In this document: positions 1-13,239 of the stretch, piece by piece
Layout of the letters: every line of letters starts with the position of its first letter
Position numbering within the stretch: the first letter of the stretch is position 1
Assembly (NCBI GenBank): GCA_015345905.1
Contig: JADDTR010000027.1
Span: 63,417-127,416, forward strand
DNA: 64,000 bases
Direction of reading: 5' to 3'
Source: Aotearoamyces nothofagi
Lineage: Eukaryota > Ascomycota > Leotiomycetes > Leotiales > Tympanidaceae
Translations under genes and position numbers: made by a program
Notes under the pieces: model-generated
The model's database searches: none
Told to the model about the DNA's origin: nothing
What the model saw: only the letters and a program-made list of their open reading frames with translations

Positions 1-1800
1 ATGGCGAGTTGTTGTGATTGTAGGCCGAGAAGTTTGCGGAAATAGGGGAAGAGTTCAGTGACAGCAAATCCTGGACTGATCCGGGACTCTGTCGCCGCGA
101 AGGCGTGGAATAAGTTGCCTCGTGTATGCTGTGGGAACCAGACTGTACAGTCCCGGTAGGTGTCAAGGTCATCTGCGGCTGTGGCGTGTAGGAGGGAGTC
201 GTGGGGTACACGGTGGACATTGCTCTTCCGCTCAATGGAGGCAATGTCGGCAAATTGAGCGGGAATGTAGGATATCCCATTGCTTGAGAAGTGGAAATTG
301 TCAGATTTGGAACCGGAAGCCTAGGGAGGTTCTGTCTGGGCAGATTAAGAGGATTTGTAAGTTGTGATGACGTGGCAGCACGACTCATTCGCTTGGCAGG
401 AGGTTCATCAGACCCCTCGTCGTAGCTCCGCTTCCTGGCATTTGCGTACAGGCTAAATTCTGGGATTGCATCTGGTATCGGGGGAAGTTGAGAGAGTGCA
501 GCAGATGTGTAGGGTGCTGCCCATTGTTGGTTGTAGTTATAAGCCGAGGAATTAGCTGGGTATGCCGCCAGAGCGGACGGAGAGGCTTCGATGGACACTG
601 GTGGCGATGGAAGTATAGTCGGATGCATCAAGGTAACTGGGGAAGGCAGAGCAAGCGGTTCCTTTACAGCCTTGTCGAAATAATTCGAGAATTTTCCAAG
701 TTTGACCTGCCATGCCTCCCATTGTTCGGCAGAAGCCAGGAGACTATACCTCATGTTGCTGAGGAATTCCACCTCCATGACGTGGATTTCGGTGACGGAT
801 ATTCCAGATACCTCGGCCCAGGTCTTATTCGTATAGGTGTTATCGTCAAGGACTAATTGCAGTCAGCCACCGCCCGATAGAATCCACAGCAAACAAAAAC
901 TCACATTTGTTCCCAAGCATCAAGGCCACAGTCAGCAACCTGTATTCACTTCCGGCCTTTCCCTTGACAGTTGGATTCAAAGTCTTCAATCTGTATATGA
1001 ATAGTAGGGCCAGTAAGATCACATTTGGTGTAACCTGCGTTGTTGTGAGGATCGTAACCACCCATTTTCGAAAGGAGACAGTTGGGATGGCGTCTGGAAC
1101 TGGCCGTTTGACGGGTGAAAGTTTATTACTCCAGTTTTCGGCTCGTGTGAGGGTTTCTGTCGATTCGAACCAAAAGAGACAAGTAATCTGGAAAATATTA
1201 GTACAGACTTGGTGAAAGCAACACTGACATGCATACCTGAGCTGCAAACTCCCCGAGACTACCTCCGCTACTATTCACCGACGCAGGGATTTGGAGGTTC
1301 GGTGATATCGCAAACTTTTCTTCCTCGGGCGGTGCAAGAGTGACCTTTTTGACCTCTCCTGGACTCTGTGCCCGACTATATGGCGGATTCGCTACAATAT
1401 TGGAAATGCTCGTCGGTTTTGTGGGCTGGCTTGTCTGGGGGTGGCAGGAGTACGATGCCATAGAAGGGAACGTATCGTCTGGACGAGGTCCATAGTTGCG
1501 GTAGGGCGTAGGATGATATGCCGCGGTGTTCATGTCGTCTTCTGGCGGTGTTCGCAGCCCACCGCTGATGGGAGCCTCTTGACAAGGCCGGGTGAGGTCC
1601 AAACAATTGTATGGTGGAGTCGACCTGGGTTGTAAGATATCCCTTGGGGGTTCCGTGTGCTGGTATTCTTGGAACGCTGAACTTGGGTCCTGCCGTGGCC
1701 AGCCAGTCTGGAAATATACCGAGGGGTCTGGATCGTAGAGTGATCGTGTATGGGGTAGAAGGGGGTCGAGAGAGGCCGTTGATGCTAGAGCTCGATGCAT
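1..1800 (-). CDS. PHO80/Pcl-type cyclin, 3' end beyond the window
   Basis: Likely a regulatory subunit of a Pho85-type cyclin-dependent kinase. Exons read 1237-1800, 905-1187 and from 852 off the left edge. The introns (1188-1236 and 853-904) have gt-ag ends and keep the frame, giving at least 566 residues. Residues 1-188 are proline-rich and disordered. The second exon and the start of the third form the cyclin fold: ITCLFWFES, a WVVTILTTTQVTPNVILLAL helix, EYRLLTVALMLGNKFLDDNTY, then MEVEFLSNMRYSL. The rest is a Pro/Ser-rich tail with a basic KRSYDEGSDEPPAKR stretch that could be a nuclear signal. The start at 1800 is the first ATG in an open frame; an upstream exon cannot be excluded. The cyclin box is clear, but the exact paralogue (Pcl1-, Clg1- or Pho80-like) is not. 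Confidence 0.82.
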
Positions 1801-3757
1801 TGAGAAGGAGTCGATTGCAGGGCCAGAATAGACAATGGGAGACAGTATGAGCGCAACGGCTCAATTGCAGAGTGATGGTCGTTATCAGCGTATTCGAATT
1901 AGCAGACCCTAGAAACATCCACCTGGTCCTCGAACCCTTGGCAGCTAGAAGGCGTCCTGGCGTAGGATTATATCATCGTGTAGCCCGGAGTCTATGTGCT
2001 GCCGGAAGCTCATTTAACGGCAGAGGGAGACGAGGTCGCAGTTGGATTCTTGTGCGAGCTGGAAAGCGGAAGGGGCTACGTTAAATATGAAGGAGTGAAT
2101 CGGGCGCAGATGAGAGGGCTGAATGAGAGTAGTGAATAAAGAGGAGTCTCGGGCGTGGGATGGTGGTGAATTAAGCAGGCACGGTACGCTCTTCTATCCG
2201 GATCTCTCACGCTCGGCTAGTAGAAGAGCAGCAGCGTTTGTGACAAAGAAGCTTGCCAGAGACTAAATCAAGAACGGGGTGGAAAGGTTTAATGGGGCCA
2301 GGAGGACGGGGGGCCAAAGGAATGACGAAGATCTATATGGAAAAGGCGATGCAAATGTAATTTGGTCCCAGACAGGAGGTGCGATTCAGGAAAGTGGTCA
2401 GTGGATGGATGTTGGTGACTAGCATCACATAACGTGGAGTGGAGGCTGATCTCAAAAAAGTCGACAAAAAAAAGCCCCGTCCCGGCTGATGTCACAGGCC
2501 GCGCCAGGTCATTCTGGGATGATGCAGAAGAGCGATTGAGCGCGGGCGACTAGCGGGAGAGCCTGGCACGCCTGGCACGCGTGGGAGGGCGAGGAGAGAG
2601 TTTACTCGTTAGCTACAGGAGAGGAGATACGGATGGAGTCCAGCGCTCCCTAGCAGCTGTTCGGGGGGGGAGGTCAGTAGTGAGCAGTGAGCAGTGAGCA
2701 AGTAGTGAGGGAGGCCAGGTGGGAAGGTGGTGAGGTGGTGAGGTGGGAAGGTACAGGAGGGCGGTGGGTAGGGTAGGGTAGTGGGCGGTAGTGAGTGGTA
2801 GTGGTTAAGGTAGTGAGTGGTAGTGAGTAGTGGGTGGGTGGCAGCGGTCGTGAGTGAGCTGTGGGCGAGACAGCACCTGAGCGAGGCGTGTTGGGGGGGG
2901 AGGGAAGGGAGCTGGCCTTGCTGGGCCTTGGCTCTGGCTGGATTGCTGCGTGCGTGTGTCTGGACAGGGGTGGAGGAGGATTACAGCCTGGAGAGGAATG
3001 GGGCAGAGCGTCGGCAGGCATGCAAATGCAAGAGCGTGTACGAAGTGAGAGTTTTACGGAGCGCAGGAGGCCCAGGAGGCCCAGCAGGCCCAGCAGGCCC
3101 ACGGAGCAGCGTGTGCCTGCTCCGGCGAGGTGACTGATTAGTGTGCATCCGGTGAAGGATAGCAGCGACTCCGTACCAAGACCAAGCCCAAGACCAAGCC
3201 CAAGACCAAGACCAAGGCCAGGACCAGGACCGAGGCCGGGACCCAGCACGCAGGATGGGATGGAGGAGGTATGGGACGGAATGGGACGGTATGGGGCAGG
3301 ACGGTATGGCCCAGCGTGTGCTCGCCGCTCGGGGCTCGCAGTCAGGACGGACGGAGTACGTCTGCAGGGCCAGGGAGCCGTCGCAGCAGCAGCAGCAGCA
3401 GCTGATATGAGCCCAGCCGTGGGCCACGCATCATGCTGCCGCGGGAGAGGGCGCTGTAGAAGGGCTGGCGGGATAGAGTGGGGAGCGGACGGCGGGTGCA
3501 GTGGGCAGTGTGCGGCGGGCAGTGTGCAGAGTGCGCCGTGGGTGGGCTGGTGGGCACTGTAGTGAGCCTGAGTGTACTGAGCCTGCGCCTGCGCCTGCGC
3601 CTGAAGGAGCCTGAGGGAGTCGGAGGGAGCCTGAGGGAGGGGAGCCTGAGGGAGGGGAGCCTGAGGGAGGGAAGCCTGAGGGCCCGTAGCAGCAGTAGCA
3701 GGCATGGGCATGGCGCACACACACACACACACACACACACAGCCATCAATCAATCAC

Positions 3758-3789
<32 letters not shown>

Positions 3790-6700
3790 TCCATCGCGCC
3801 CTAACTCGCGCCCTCGCGCCCTCGCTCCATCACTCGCCCTCGCGACAGCCCAGGGTGCGCGCTGCTCTCGGCCCAGGCATCCAGAAGGGCATCCACAGGC
3901 ATCCACAGGCATCCACAGGCATCCACAGGCAGCCCACTGGCTATCCACACCCACTGGGCCACCCACTGGGCCATCGAAACCAGCTATCTGGCCTGCCTGT
4001 GCCTTACCACCTAGGCACCAACACCCACCCACCGACACCTGCTGCCCTGCCCTGCCTTGCCTTGCCACAGCGAAAGCCAGCGCCACTAGGGAAACCACAG
4101 CCAAACACAGCCAAACACAGCCAAACACAGCCAGGCACAACAGCCCAGCCAAACCGCTGCCCGCCGGCACACGATGCATTTCTCAAACCGAGAGACCATG
4201 CCCCAGGACGCCTAATCAATCTACCGGCGCTGGCCAGTCCGGCCGTCATGCGACTTGCCGACCTACCCTCCTGCCCTCCTCCCGACCTGCCGACTTCCCA
4301 CACACCTTTGGCAGAGCTGCTCGCATAGTCTATGCCATGTCTCCAGTTATTCCCGTCCCTCAGAGCCCACTCGTGCAATTCTCGTCCCTTCCCAACCCTC
4401 CTCAGCCCTCCTCACGCCGCTAACGGGCGGGCAGAACTGGCAGAGATTGGCAGAGAGGAGATTGGGGGACAGGACGAGGATGGCCAGAGGGGCCCGGCTT
4501 CTTCCTGGCTGACCGAGGTGGCTGCTGGGCGGGAGCATCGCGTTGCGGGCCCATTGGTGGGCGGCTTCGGACGGCCCTTGCTGCCCGCGTAGCCTCGCCC
4601 TGGAATAGCAGCAGACGGTATATGCTGGAGTCTGACAGCTGTACCGTACCGTGCCCGTTATCGCGGCGTGCTGGGATCCCAGATCCTATGCTGCACAGCA
4701 CTGCGCTGCGCAGTACGTACGGATACAGAGCGTGCCTTGCAACGCGTGATCCACTGCTACCCATTCTTCCATAGCCCACAGCCCACAGCCCACAGCCCAC
4801 AGCCCACAGCCCACAGCCCATAGCCCGTAATCCGTAATCCGTAACCCATAGCCTTACGGGGGTGGGAGGAAAAAGGAAAACAGGACTCGTGTACGGGTAG
4901 CTCGTAATTTTCGTCGTTCTGTTCTGCCGTCTTACCAGAAGAGGCCCGGCGGAATGGCCATCCCTCCGCCAGCTCTCTCTTCCTCTCGTCGCGCAGGCTG
5001 GGAGTCGTACCACCCTGCGTGATTCGCTACAGGACGACAGGACGGACTACAGGACGACAGGACAGGACCTACAGTACAGGCCGGCCCAGGACTCTTGTTC
5101 GCCGCGCGCGGTCCCGTAGGCCTGCTGTTCGCTTCGGGCTTCAGTCAGCCTTCTGGCTCTGCGTTTGCAGGCCCGTCGCGACCGACCCGGCGATGTCCAG
5201 TTCGTCGATATTGCGGACGGAGCGTGCTGCTGTGCAGGCCAGTGCCACAGTGCGTACGATGCCGCGCTGTGCTAGCCATGCTAGCCATGCTAGCTGTGCT
5301 ACGGCGGTGTTCTCGCTGGCCTCTGTGGCTCCTTTTCACGCCGCAGTCTTGGCTGGCTGGCTGCCTGCCCTCCTGGCCCCTTGCGCCTCGCAGAGTGTAG
5401 TATATACTATTCCTTGTCGCATCTATGTAAACTCATGTTGTGCTGGCGGTGCTGGCCTGCTGCCTGAGCCTGCGAGCCAGCGCCTGAGCTGAGTCTCTGC
5501 CTCGCGCTTCCTCTGCTGCAACTGTGCCGTACGGTATCCTGCACACCGCACAGTACTACATACACGGTAGGCCAAGGTGTTTGCGACATCTCAAGCCGGA
5601 AGCCAGAATAGAGCGTCGCATCAGGCCTATTGGCCGCTGATCAAGAAGGAGTCGTCCCAGGTTCCCAGCCTACCAGCCTACCAGCATCCTCATGGCGGCT
5701 TGCTCGGACATGGATATGGTGCCTACCGCCTAGGCTGCTGACAAACCCCAGGTGAGCACGCCAAAAAAAGTCACCACAACTCCAAGGTTCGGAAGCGTCG
5801 TCGTAATCGAGGGCGACGGCGCTCAATTACCACAGAATATGGAAACGCGGTTTGATGGCGAGCTGCGTGTGTTGCATGCATGCGAATACGTCTCCTGGTC
5901 TCGGCCGCCGTTGCCAAAGCCTGGGGGCAAATAAGTAACGGGAAATACGTACAGAAGCCACAATAATAGCAGCATTTCTTCTGACTCAGACCAGCGCCAG
6001 ACGCAATAGGGAGATTTCAGACTTCGTCACAGAGTGCAGGGCGGTGCTGTTCAGGGTGATTCTTCGCGATATGACCTGTACGGGGGGCCATATCGACGAA
6101 ACACCCGTGCCAGGCTCCCCGAAATCCGTCAGGCGGAAGCCCTAATACGGCGATGAGCTGCTAGCAAGGTGAGATATCCAGATCAATTATCATCATGCCT
6201 TCAACCTTGCGCCTTGTCAGCATGATGCAGCACTGATCATACTGTACGGATACTTGGGGTACAGGCTCGGTGTTACCAGCAGCACAGAGGACTACACTGT
6301 AGAGACTCCAGCAGAGACTCCAGCATGGAGCATGGCGGATGTCAAACTCCTAGTCCCCTCCGAGACCTCTCACACCTTCCACCTCAGTGACCTCACATGC
6401 TACGTTGGTCAAACATAATCATTGAGTCCTGGAGCTGGAGCCGTCGCGTACATACGTATACACGAGTTGGGTCGGCCGTTGCTATGTACTGTATACTGTA
6501 GTGCAATCGCTATGGCGATAGAAGGCAAGCAAAGCGAGGTCTATTGGCCCCTCGGAGCCTTGAGCCTTGAGCCTTGGCTTGAGCTGCAGTGCCTGGGCAC
6601 ACAGCTGCCATTCTTTCCATTCTGTGGGGCTGATGACTGCCGCCAGCACCGACTTGTGACGGCCAGTTAGACCCATTCTTAACAATGCTATATGCGGCGC

Positions 6701-9700
6701 GTATCGTGTCCTTTCGGCCATCTCGAAAATCAGCTATTCATTACCTCAGGTACTATGGTGACTCGTTGAGCGACTCGAGCCGTTACTGAGGGAAATACGG
6801 CTGCACGGAAAAAAAGACTCCTGCTGGACTGCGTCACTGTACCCGTACGTACATATCCCGTCAAGCACCAAAAGTACCAAAAGCACCAGGAAAACTTAGA
6901 ATGCTTCTAGTAGCCTCGGACCGGGCTAGAAGATCGCCCCTTTCGTCCTTTCGCCCTCCTCTCCACTCCACCAATACTGGATCACGAGCTCATCGCCCCC
7001 AAATACGTCCTCTTCCGTCCACTCCGTCCACTCCGGCGTAGAAAAGGATGAAAACTCTCAAATTGCGGTATTCTGGATCATCCCTCAAGAGTCACGACTA
7101 TAACTCCTTTTGGACCTTCTTGTGGATAGGATCACCACTTAGCCCCTAAAAGTATGGGCCGATTACCCAAGTCGGATCAATCACCAAACTTAGATTTGAC
7201 ATGCGAGCCAGGTGTATCGTGTAGCAAGCAGATCATGATACCCGAGGATGATGACACCGTACGGAGTCGTCTCTCGACGCGACCGACGCGGCCGACGTGA
7301 CCGACCCGGTGCGGTGCACCTCTGCATACTAGGATCATCAGGATCCAGACTGATCATCTCAACAATAATCATCATCATCATTCCTACGTATTTTATCCCG
7401 CTGTTGACAACAGATGCAGTCACACTCAAAGCTACTCCCTTGTTGCTCGAGTACAGTAGTAGCTTTGTGCTGGAGGGAACAGGCAGATCGCCGTCGCAGA
7501 GATTGGTATCGTATTTATCATTCATACTACTTAACTATCAACACCTTACTCGGCTTACTCTACGTGCAATCAATCAAGCGTCCAACTCTGAGCCACAATC
7601 TATCTGCTAGTGCCCCTTGATAAACAACACCCGAGCCCCCCGCCGCCACCAATCAATCACATATACGCACGCTGGCTCTAGGAAGGACGCATTCCCGGCT
7701 GAGGTTACTTGGTTTGCCCCGAGTTCATGCTTTACATTTCACCCTCTGATTCCTTGGATTGATACTCTGTGCCTAACCGAAGGCGCAAACTGATCCAGGT
7801 GCCTTGTTCCTTAGCTACATACCTGGTGCATCAATTTGATATTGTCTTGGTATACACGGATGATGTGAACTGGACGGATGCACACGCCGTGGCGAACGAG
7901 GCCCCCTACTACCTGAGAAGGCCGAGTTTGAAGAGGTGTCTCTCCCTGGTTCCGGCCTCAGTCCGTCCTGTCCTTGTGCGGCCACCGAACCCAAAGCTGC
8001 ACCCTGCAGGGGTGGACTGTTGCTTTGGCAGGATCCGCGACTACTGACCTACCCCGTACGGACGTACTGTATACTACTGTATACACGTACGTCGGTCGAT
8101 ACGAGAATAATGAAATGCACAGTACGGAGTAATGTCAGATCCGACGGACCCCCCTCGTGACTTTTTAGTTTATGGATCCTAGATTCCTACTTGGTAGGTC
8201 TAGGCCTCGCGAATAACGATAAACCTGATCAGTTATGAGGTATAGCATGGGCAGATGCATTCTTCGTCATATACGTTGGCCAGATGTTGATCAACTTATC
8301 TCGTCAATTTATACCGTACTCGAGCACAACCGTGCTATAGTAGATAGATACAATAGCACACTGCACAACTCTTCGGGGCGCTCTTCACATCACTGTCAGA
8401 TAGTCCACGATGTACGGGTAACCCAGGTCCATTACAGAATCTGACAACGATAAGGAATCAATCACTTGGTACTACTCTGCTCCATCATACATATTATATA
8501 TATCATATTTACTGCTGTATTACTGATTTTATGTACTGGCTTCCCATCCAGGCTTTCCCGCTAGGTCTCTTAGATGCGCCCGGGTCTCGACTCTCGACGG
8601 CAAACAGGCATGCTTTATTGGTTTCATTCTAGCGAGTCTCGTTCCTTTGCACCTTGGACCCTTTGCGTCTACTTCGAAGGACGGAAGGCGTCAGGCGCAA
8701 CACCAAAAGGCAATAATAAATAAGTAATACCGCCCAATAGTAAGGCAGATTTTGTCTAAAGCATGTACGGTAGTGTAGGAGGTAAGATATGTACGAGCAC
8801 TCTCAGTTTCCATGCCACGTCGGGGGGCAATCACTCTCGGAGCCTTGCTGTTTGGGGGTTTGCTGATACGAAGTCTGATGTGGGCTTCGGGGCCTCAGAT
8901 ACAGATACAGCAGTATAGTCTGCAGCGGCTAATAATCGACTTGACGTATTCCGTTGTTTCCGCCGGGATTATTAAAATACTCTGCGAGCAGTGGGCATAT
9001 GAGGCAGGTTGTTCGGCAAAGGAGTTTCAAAGGAGGGCAGCAGAAGCTGAATGCTTATGGAGAATCCATCCACATGATCCAGGAAATATTAAATAAACCA
9101 GGAGCGTTTCAGACGCGTGCTCATCATCATCCGTGTCGAGAATGAATGAGCCAGACTGCGCATGCCCCGTTTGTTCCGTTTATTATACATTCGGCTGGAC
9201 TCCGAGGTGCTGACGCCACAGGATTTAACCAGCACTGCCCCCGGAGTTGGACCATGCATTCAGCTCCAATATCAAGGCAACAAAGCCTAGGGGCGCACAA
9301 TTCGACTCTGAGACGGTGAGACCTTCGATACGCATGCAACTCCACCACGCGAGCCTACACGCCGCTTCCTGGTCTGCAGCGCACGCAAGGCAAGCACGGC
9401 AATCACCAGCAATCAAGCAGCCACAAAACACCAGCGTCGTGATCGTCCACAAGTCGGGCTTATAGCTCAGCGTCGCGCAGGACTCTGTCTAACTGGCCCG
9501 GCAATGCATGCTTGTCTCTCAGTAGGAGATTCCGCAACAAATGATAATCATCGGTGTTGCGGATTGAGACTGCATTCAACCGGGTCTTGCATCTGGCATA
9601 TCCCCCGAGCCTGGCTGCTGAAACATTGTGCTGGCAAATAACACCGCAGCACCCTCCAAGTGACGATAGATAAATCATACTGGATGATCCTCGGATTGAT

Positions 9701-11125
9701 AGGCGCATCAGGATGGCAAGCTTACAGGTCTACATTCCTGGCCGTGCTCGGCTTGAGGGCGAAGTGAAGATGCAGCTGCCTACAGGGCATTGATTTATGC
9801 GCATGCCCGTGTCGACAACAAATCAACACAATCCCTTGATTCATGTGGTTGAGATGAGCGTGTCAGCCCGTTGTATGTGACAATACCGCCTTGCCTAGAC
9901 ACCTTCAAGTTGATTGCAGAAACATGTTGTGTCTTGTAGGAGCATTCCTTCCTTGCTTCCCTTTCTATCACTTGTCATAATAGCAATGCTTTTTCCCATG
10001 CAAAGCGCATCTACAGGTATTTCAGGCAGGGCTCCTAGAGCTTCGTAGGCTGCTGCACCACCACCAGATTTTGTTTGTGTCCTCTATTTTGCCACTTGGT
10101 GAGCGTTTGCCTGGCAGCCTCTCCTCTCGAAGTGTACAGCATCTTATACTGCAGTCATCATGCTTCCTGCTGGAAAAGTTTGGGGGATAACATGGCTGCG
10201 ATCGGCTCCGCCATTGTGTCGATGCTCTATCGTCCCTCTGGGCTCCGCAGCAATGTCCTCCTTCTCGGTGCCGTAGATTTACGACCAGGGAGAAAGGCAA
10301 TCTTCATCAGCCTGCCCCTATCGCAAGCTGCGTTGGAGTACTATGTTCTTTATTGCCAATGCCTTGCCTCGTGTCCTAGCAAGCCAAACTCGTGTTCTTC
10401 GATAGACAGACAGCATTTGGCATCACTACCTGTAGAGAGAATGGAGAGCGTGAAGGAACAGATCTACAATGCCATCACGTAACCTTCGCAGTAAAAACCC
10501 CCAGTCTCCCTCGTGAAAGCAGCAGCCAAGAGTCTCGAGAACCAAGAACCAACCCCCCCCTGCCGAAGCACACACATGTCGTCGTCGTCGAAGAAAAACA
10601 CACATCGCGGAGTCCCCTCTCCCCCTCTTGCCGATACCCATCACGTGCTGATACCCATCACGTGCTGATAAGAGCGAGACGGGACCAGGGGCCCCCAGCG
10701 GCTCCATATCCCGTCTCGCCGGCAACCGCATACCCGCGCCCCCGTAAACTCAACTCTGCTCAACTCTGCTCTGCTCTGCATCCCCTCTTTTTCCTCGATA
10801 ACAAAACGATTGCGGTTGCCATACTCCTCCAGCTCTCACACAGACGATACGCGCGCACCCTGCCCGGCGATATTTCCTTTTGACTAATTCTGCGGAATCT
10901 GCACCCGGACGACACGAGACGAGACGAGGCGAGGCGTCTTTGTTGTGTGCTGTGGGGATTGGGGAGATACTGAGATTTTATTATATTCTATTCAGCTGTG
11001 GTCTTGGGATTGGACGTCTTGGGCTGGGTCTTGACTGACTCCGTCGCCCCGAGATACGACCTCCTGGGCTGAGTCTGACTCCGTCGCCGTAGCTATCGGT
11101 CAGGCTCTGCCACAGACCGTAAAAG
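1801..11125. other. 9.3-kb gene-free stretch with low-complexity DNA
   Basis: This stretch lies between the divergent 5' ends of the cyclin and CHS7 genes. I find no protein here with a recognisable domain, no set of exons that splice into a long frame, and no tRNA or rRNA. Open frames up to 359 codons occur at 2.7-4.6 kb, but they are translations of GC-rich repeats open in several frames at once. From about 5.5 to 9 kb the DNA is unique-looking, with many short CGTACG/GTAC-rich words. It may hold long 5' leaders or promoters for the flanking genes. Confidence 0.6.
2660..5480. repeat. Field of GC-rich tandem repeats and microsatellites
   Basis: Many unrelated short arrays lie side by side: G-rich AGTGAGCAGTGAG-type repeats near 2680-2860, a 9-bp AGGCCCAGC array at 3064-3100, ACCAAG hexamers at 3175-3235, (CAG)6 at 3384-3402, GCGCCT repeats at 3581-3602, a 15-bp GAGCCTGAGGGAGGG array at 3607-3683, CA repeats at 3715-3741 followed by AATC repeats at 3745-3788, GGCATCCACA repeats at 3888-3932, CAGCCAAACA repeats at 4096-4138, a 7-bp AGCCCAC array (7 copies) at 4772-4820, and GCTAGCCAT repeats at 5273-5300. 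The units differ in length and sequence, so this is a mutation-prone zone rather than one satellite. Confidence 0.85.
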
Positions 11126-12316
11126 ATGGGATTCGGCGACTTCGACTGGATCTGCGAACGGGCATCGATCCCGCTCTGCCCGCTGGTTGGCAGCAGCAAC
11201 AATACCGGGGTGGGCATTGCTTCGGAATGCTATGCGCGGAACATCGAGGTGGCCAACACGATGATCTTCCAGGGCGCAGCGAGCTTCATGCACATTCTGG
11301 CCCTGATCATGACGGTCGTCATGATTCTGCATATCCGGTCCAAGTTCACGGCTGTTGGTACGTCTGATTGCCTTGCCCCCCCTCTCTTTCTGCTGCGAAA
11401 CTGGGTGCTGGGCGCGAGATGCTGATTGATTGCTGCTTCTGGAAATAGGTCGCAAGGAAATCACGGCGTTCTTTTATCTCTATATGCTCCTCACCTTCTT
11501 GTCGCTCTGTCTCGACTCGGGCGTCATCCCGGCGGGGTCGGGCTCGTATCCGTACTTCACCGCTGTGCAGGCTGGCCTCGTCTCGTCGCTGTGCGTCTGC
11601 CTCGTCATCAACGGCTTCGTGGGCTTCCAGCTCTATGAAGATGGCACGACGATCTCTGTCTGGCTCCTAAGAGCGAGCTGCTTCGTCGCCTTTGCGGTTA
11701 CGGGGCTCGTGTCGCTGGCTACATTCAAGTCGTGGGCCGGGCTGGGTCCGACACACACGGTTGGCTTGTTCGTCATGCTCTATATCCTCTCCATCATCAC
11801 ATTGCTGGTGTATGTCATCATGCAGGTTATCTTGGTCGTCAATACATTGCAAGATCGCTGGCCACTGGGAGATATTGCGTTTGGAGTCTTCTTTTTTATT
11901 GTGGGACAGGTCGCCCTCTATGTGCTCTCGCCCACCATCTGCAATGCCGCGGCGCACTACCTGGATGGGCTATTCATTGCTACTGGCTGCAACCTTTTAG
12001 CCATCATGATGGTCTACAAGGTATGTGTCTTTCTCCTCTTCTCTATCCCCTATGCACCCCCCCCTGTGTAGCAACCCCCCTTTCCCTCCACCCGAACCGA
12101 ACAACAGGCCCACGAGCACGGCACTGACGCAGCCAGTACTGGGACTCGATCACCAAAGAAGACCTCGAGTTCTCGGTCGGCACCAAGCTCAATAACTGGG
12201 AGGTCAAGGAACTCCTCCCCGAAGACGAGCACCGGAACTCGGCCTACCCCGACTCGGACAGCATGTACAACCAGGTCCACCAGCGGAACTCGAACTATGG
12301 CGGCTTGAACTACTGA
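11126..12316 (+). CDS. CHS7: Chitin synthase export chaperone Chs7
   Basis: An endoplasmic-reticulum membrane chaperone that lets class IV chitin synthase (Chs3 type) leave the ER. Exons are 11126-11357, 11449-12020 and 12137-12316; both introns have GT-AG ends and the spliced frame gives 327 residues, normal for the family. The N-terminus [21 protein letters not shown] and the block [20 protein letters not shown] are family hallmarks, followed by about seven hydrophobic segments and a hydrophilic tail with [13 protein letters not shown]. The next gene downstream, RRB1, is convergent. The start is the only ATG before the conserved N-terminus. Confidence 0.95.
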
Positions 12317-12655
12317 GCTGCGATGGACCTTTTTTTTTCTTTGTTTTGTTTTTGCATGGTCTGATGGGTTTGTGTATTTGGTAGATGGGTGGCTGTGACG
12401 ATCAAGACGATAAGAGCAGCGGAGAGCGTGCTTGGAGCCGGATCCGATCAAGCGTAACGATTGATGGGTTATTTGGTATCGATCGCCACTTGGGCTACCT
12501 GCATAGCGAGGTCTAATTTCTGGGGGCACCGGCGTTTCTTCTTCTTCTTCTCCTTCTCGAAGCGGCTTCATCGGCATGGACTGGCCCGGGCCGGCTCAAG
12601 TGCTGGTATGAATGAGTACGAGGGAGAGGGTCGCGGGGACTCTTGTATCATGAGG
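12317..12655 (+). other. CHS7 3' flank
   Basis: This is the T-rich 3' untranslated region and flank of CHS7. It carries T and TTC runs and no recognisable gene. Confidence 0.5.
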
Positions 12656-13122
12656 GAGGAAAGGCAGGCAGGCTTGGGCTGGATTTGGCATGGCATGAAT
12701 GGCAGAACAGAACAGAACAGAGCATAGCATAGCTAGGAGATCGCCTCTGGTAATATACTCGTAATGAATCAGATCGAGTAACGCATAGGCTGCAGAGTGA
12801 AATCCGGGATGGATGGAGATGGAGATGGAGATGTGGAGTTATACGTGGTGTGGTATGCTATGCTATAGTATTCTATGCTATACTATAGNGAGGAAAGGCA
12901 GGCAGGCTTGGGCTGGATTTGGCATGGCATGAATGGCAGAACAGAACAGAACAGAGCATAGCATAGCTAGGAGATCGCCTCTGGTAATATACTCGTAATG
13001 AATCAGATCGAGTAACGCATAGGCTGCAGAGTGAAATCCGGGATGGATGGAGATGGAGATGGAGATGTGGAGTTATACGTGGTGTGGTATGCTATGCTAT
13101 AGTATTCTATGCTATACTATAG
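12656..13122. repeat. Exact 233-bp direct repeat joined by a single N
   Basis: Bases 12656-12888 and 12890-13122 read as identical throughout. They start with GAGGAAAGGCAGGC and end with ATGCTATACTATAG, and the only base between them is the undetermined N at 12889. A perfect repeat meeting at an N is what is left when overlapping contig ends are concatenated without being merged. One copy is therefore probably not real. Confidence 0.9.
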
Positions 13123-13205
13123 TAAGATGATCGAGGAGAGGGAAGAGGCGGAGAGGGGGGCGCCTCCGTCTTGAGGGGATGGTTTGACGGGTTGACGGTT
13201 TGGAT

Positions 13206-13239
<34 letters not shown>

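Noticed and set aside
2674-4423. Long open frames on both strands (up to 359 codons)
   Set aside because: All are translations of GC-rich tandem repeats and microsatellites, open in several frames at once, with no domain and no plausible splicing.
4772-4820. Regular 7-bp array that could be mistaken for a CRISPR-like array
   Set aside because: The units abut with no unique spacers, and the genome is eukaryotic.
10075-10482. 135-codon plus-strand frame upstream of CHS7
   Set aside because: Cys/Ser-rich, with no family match recognised and no neighbouring exon; probably chance.
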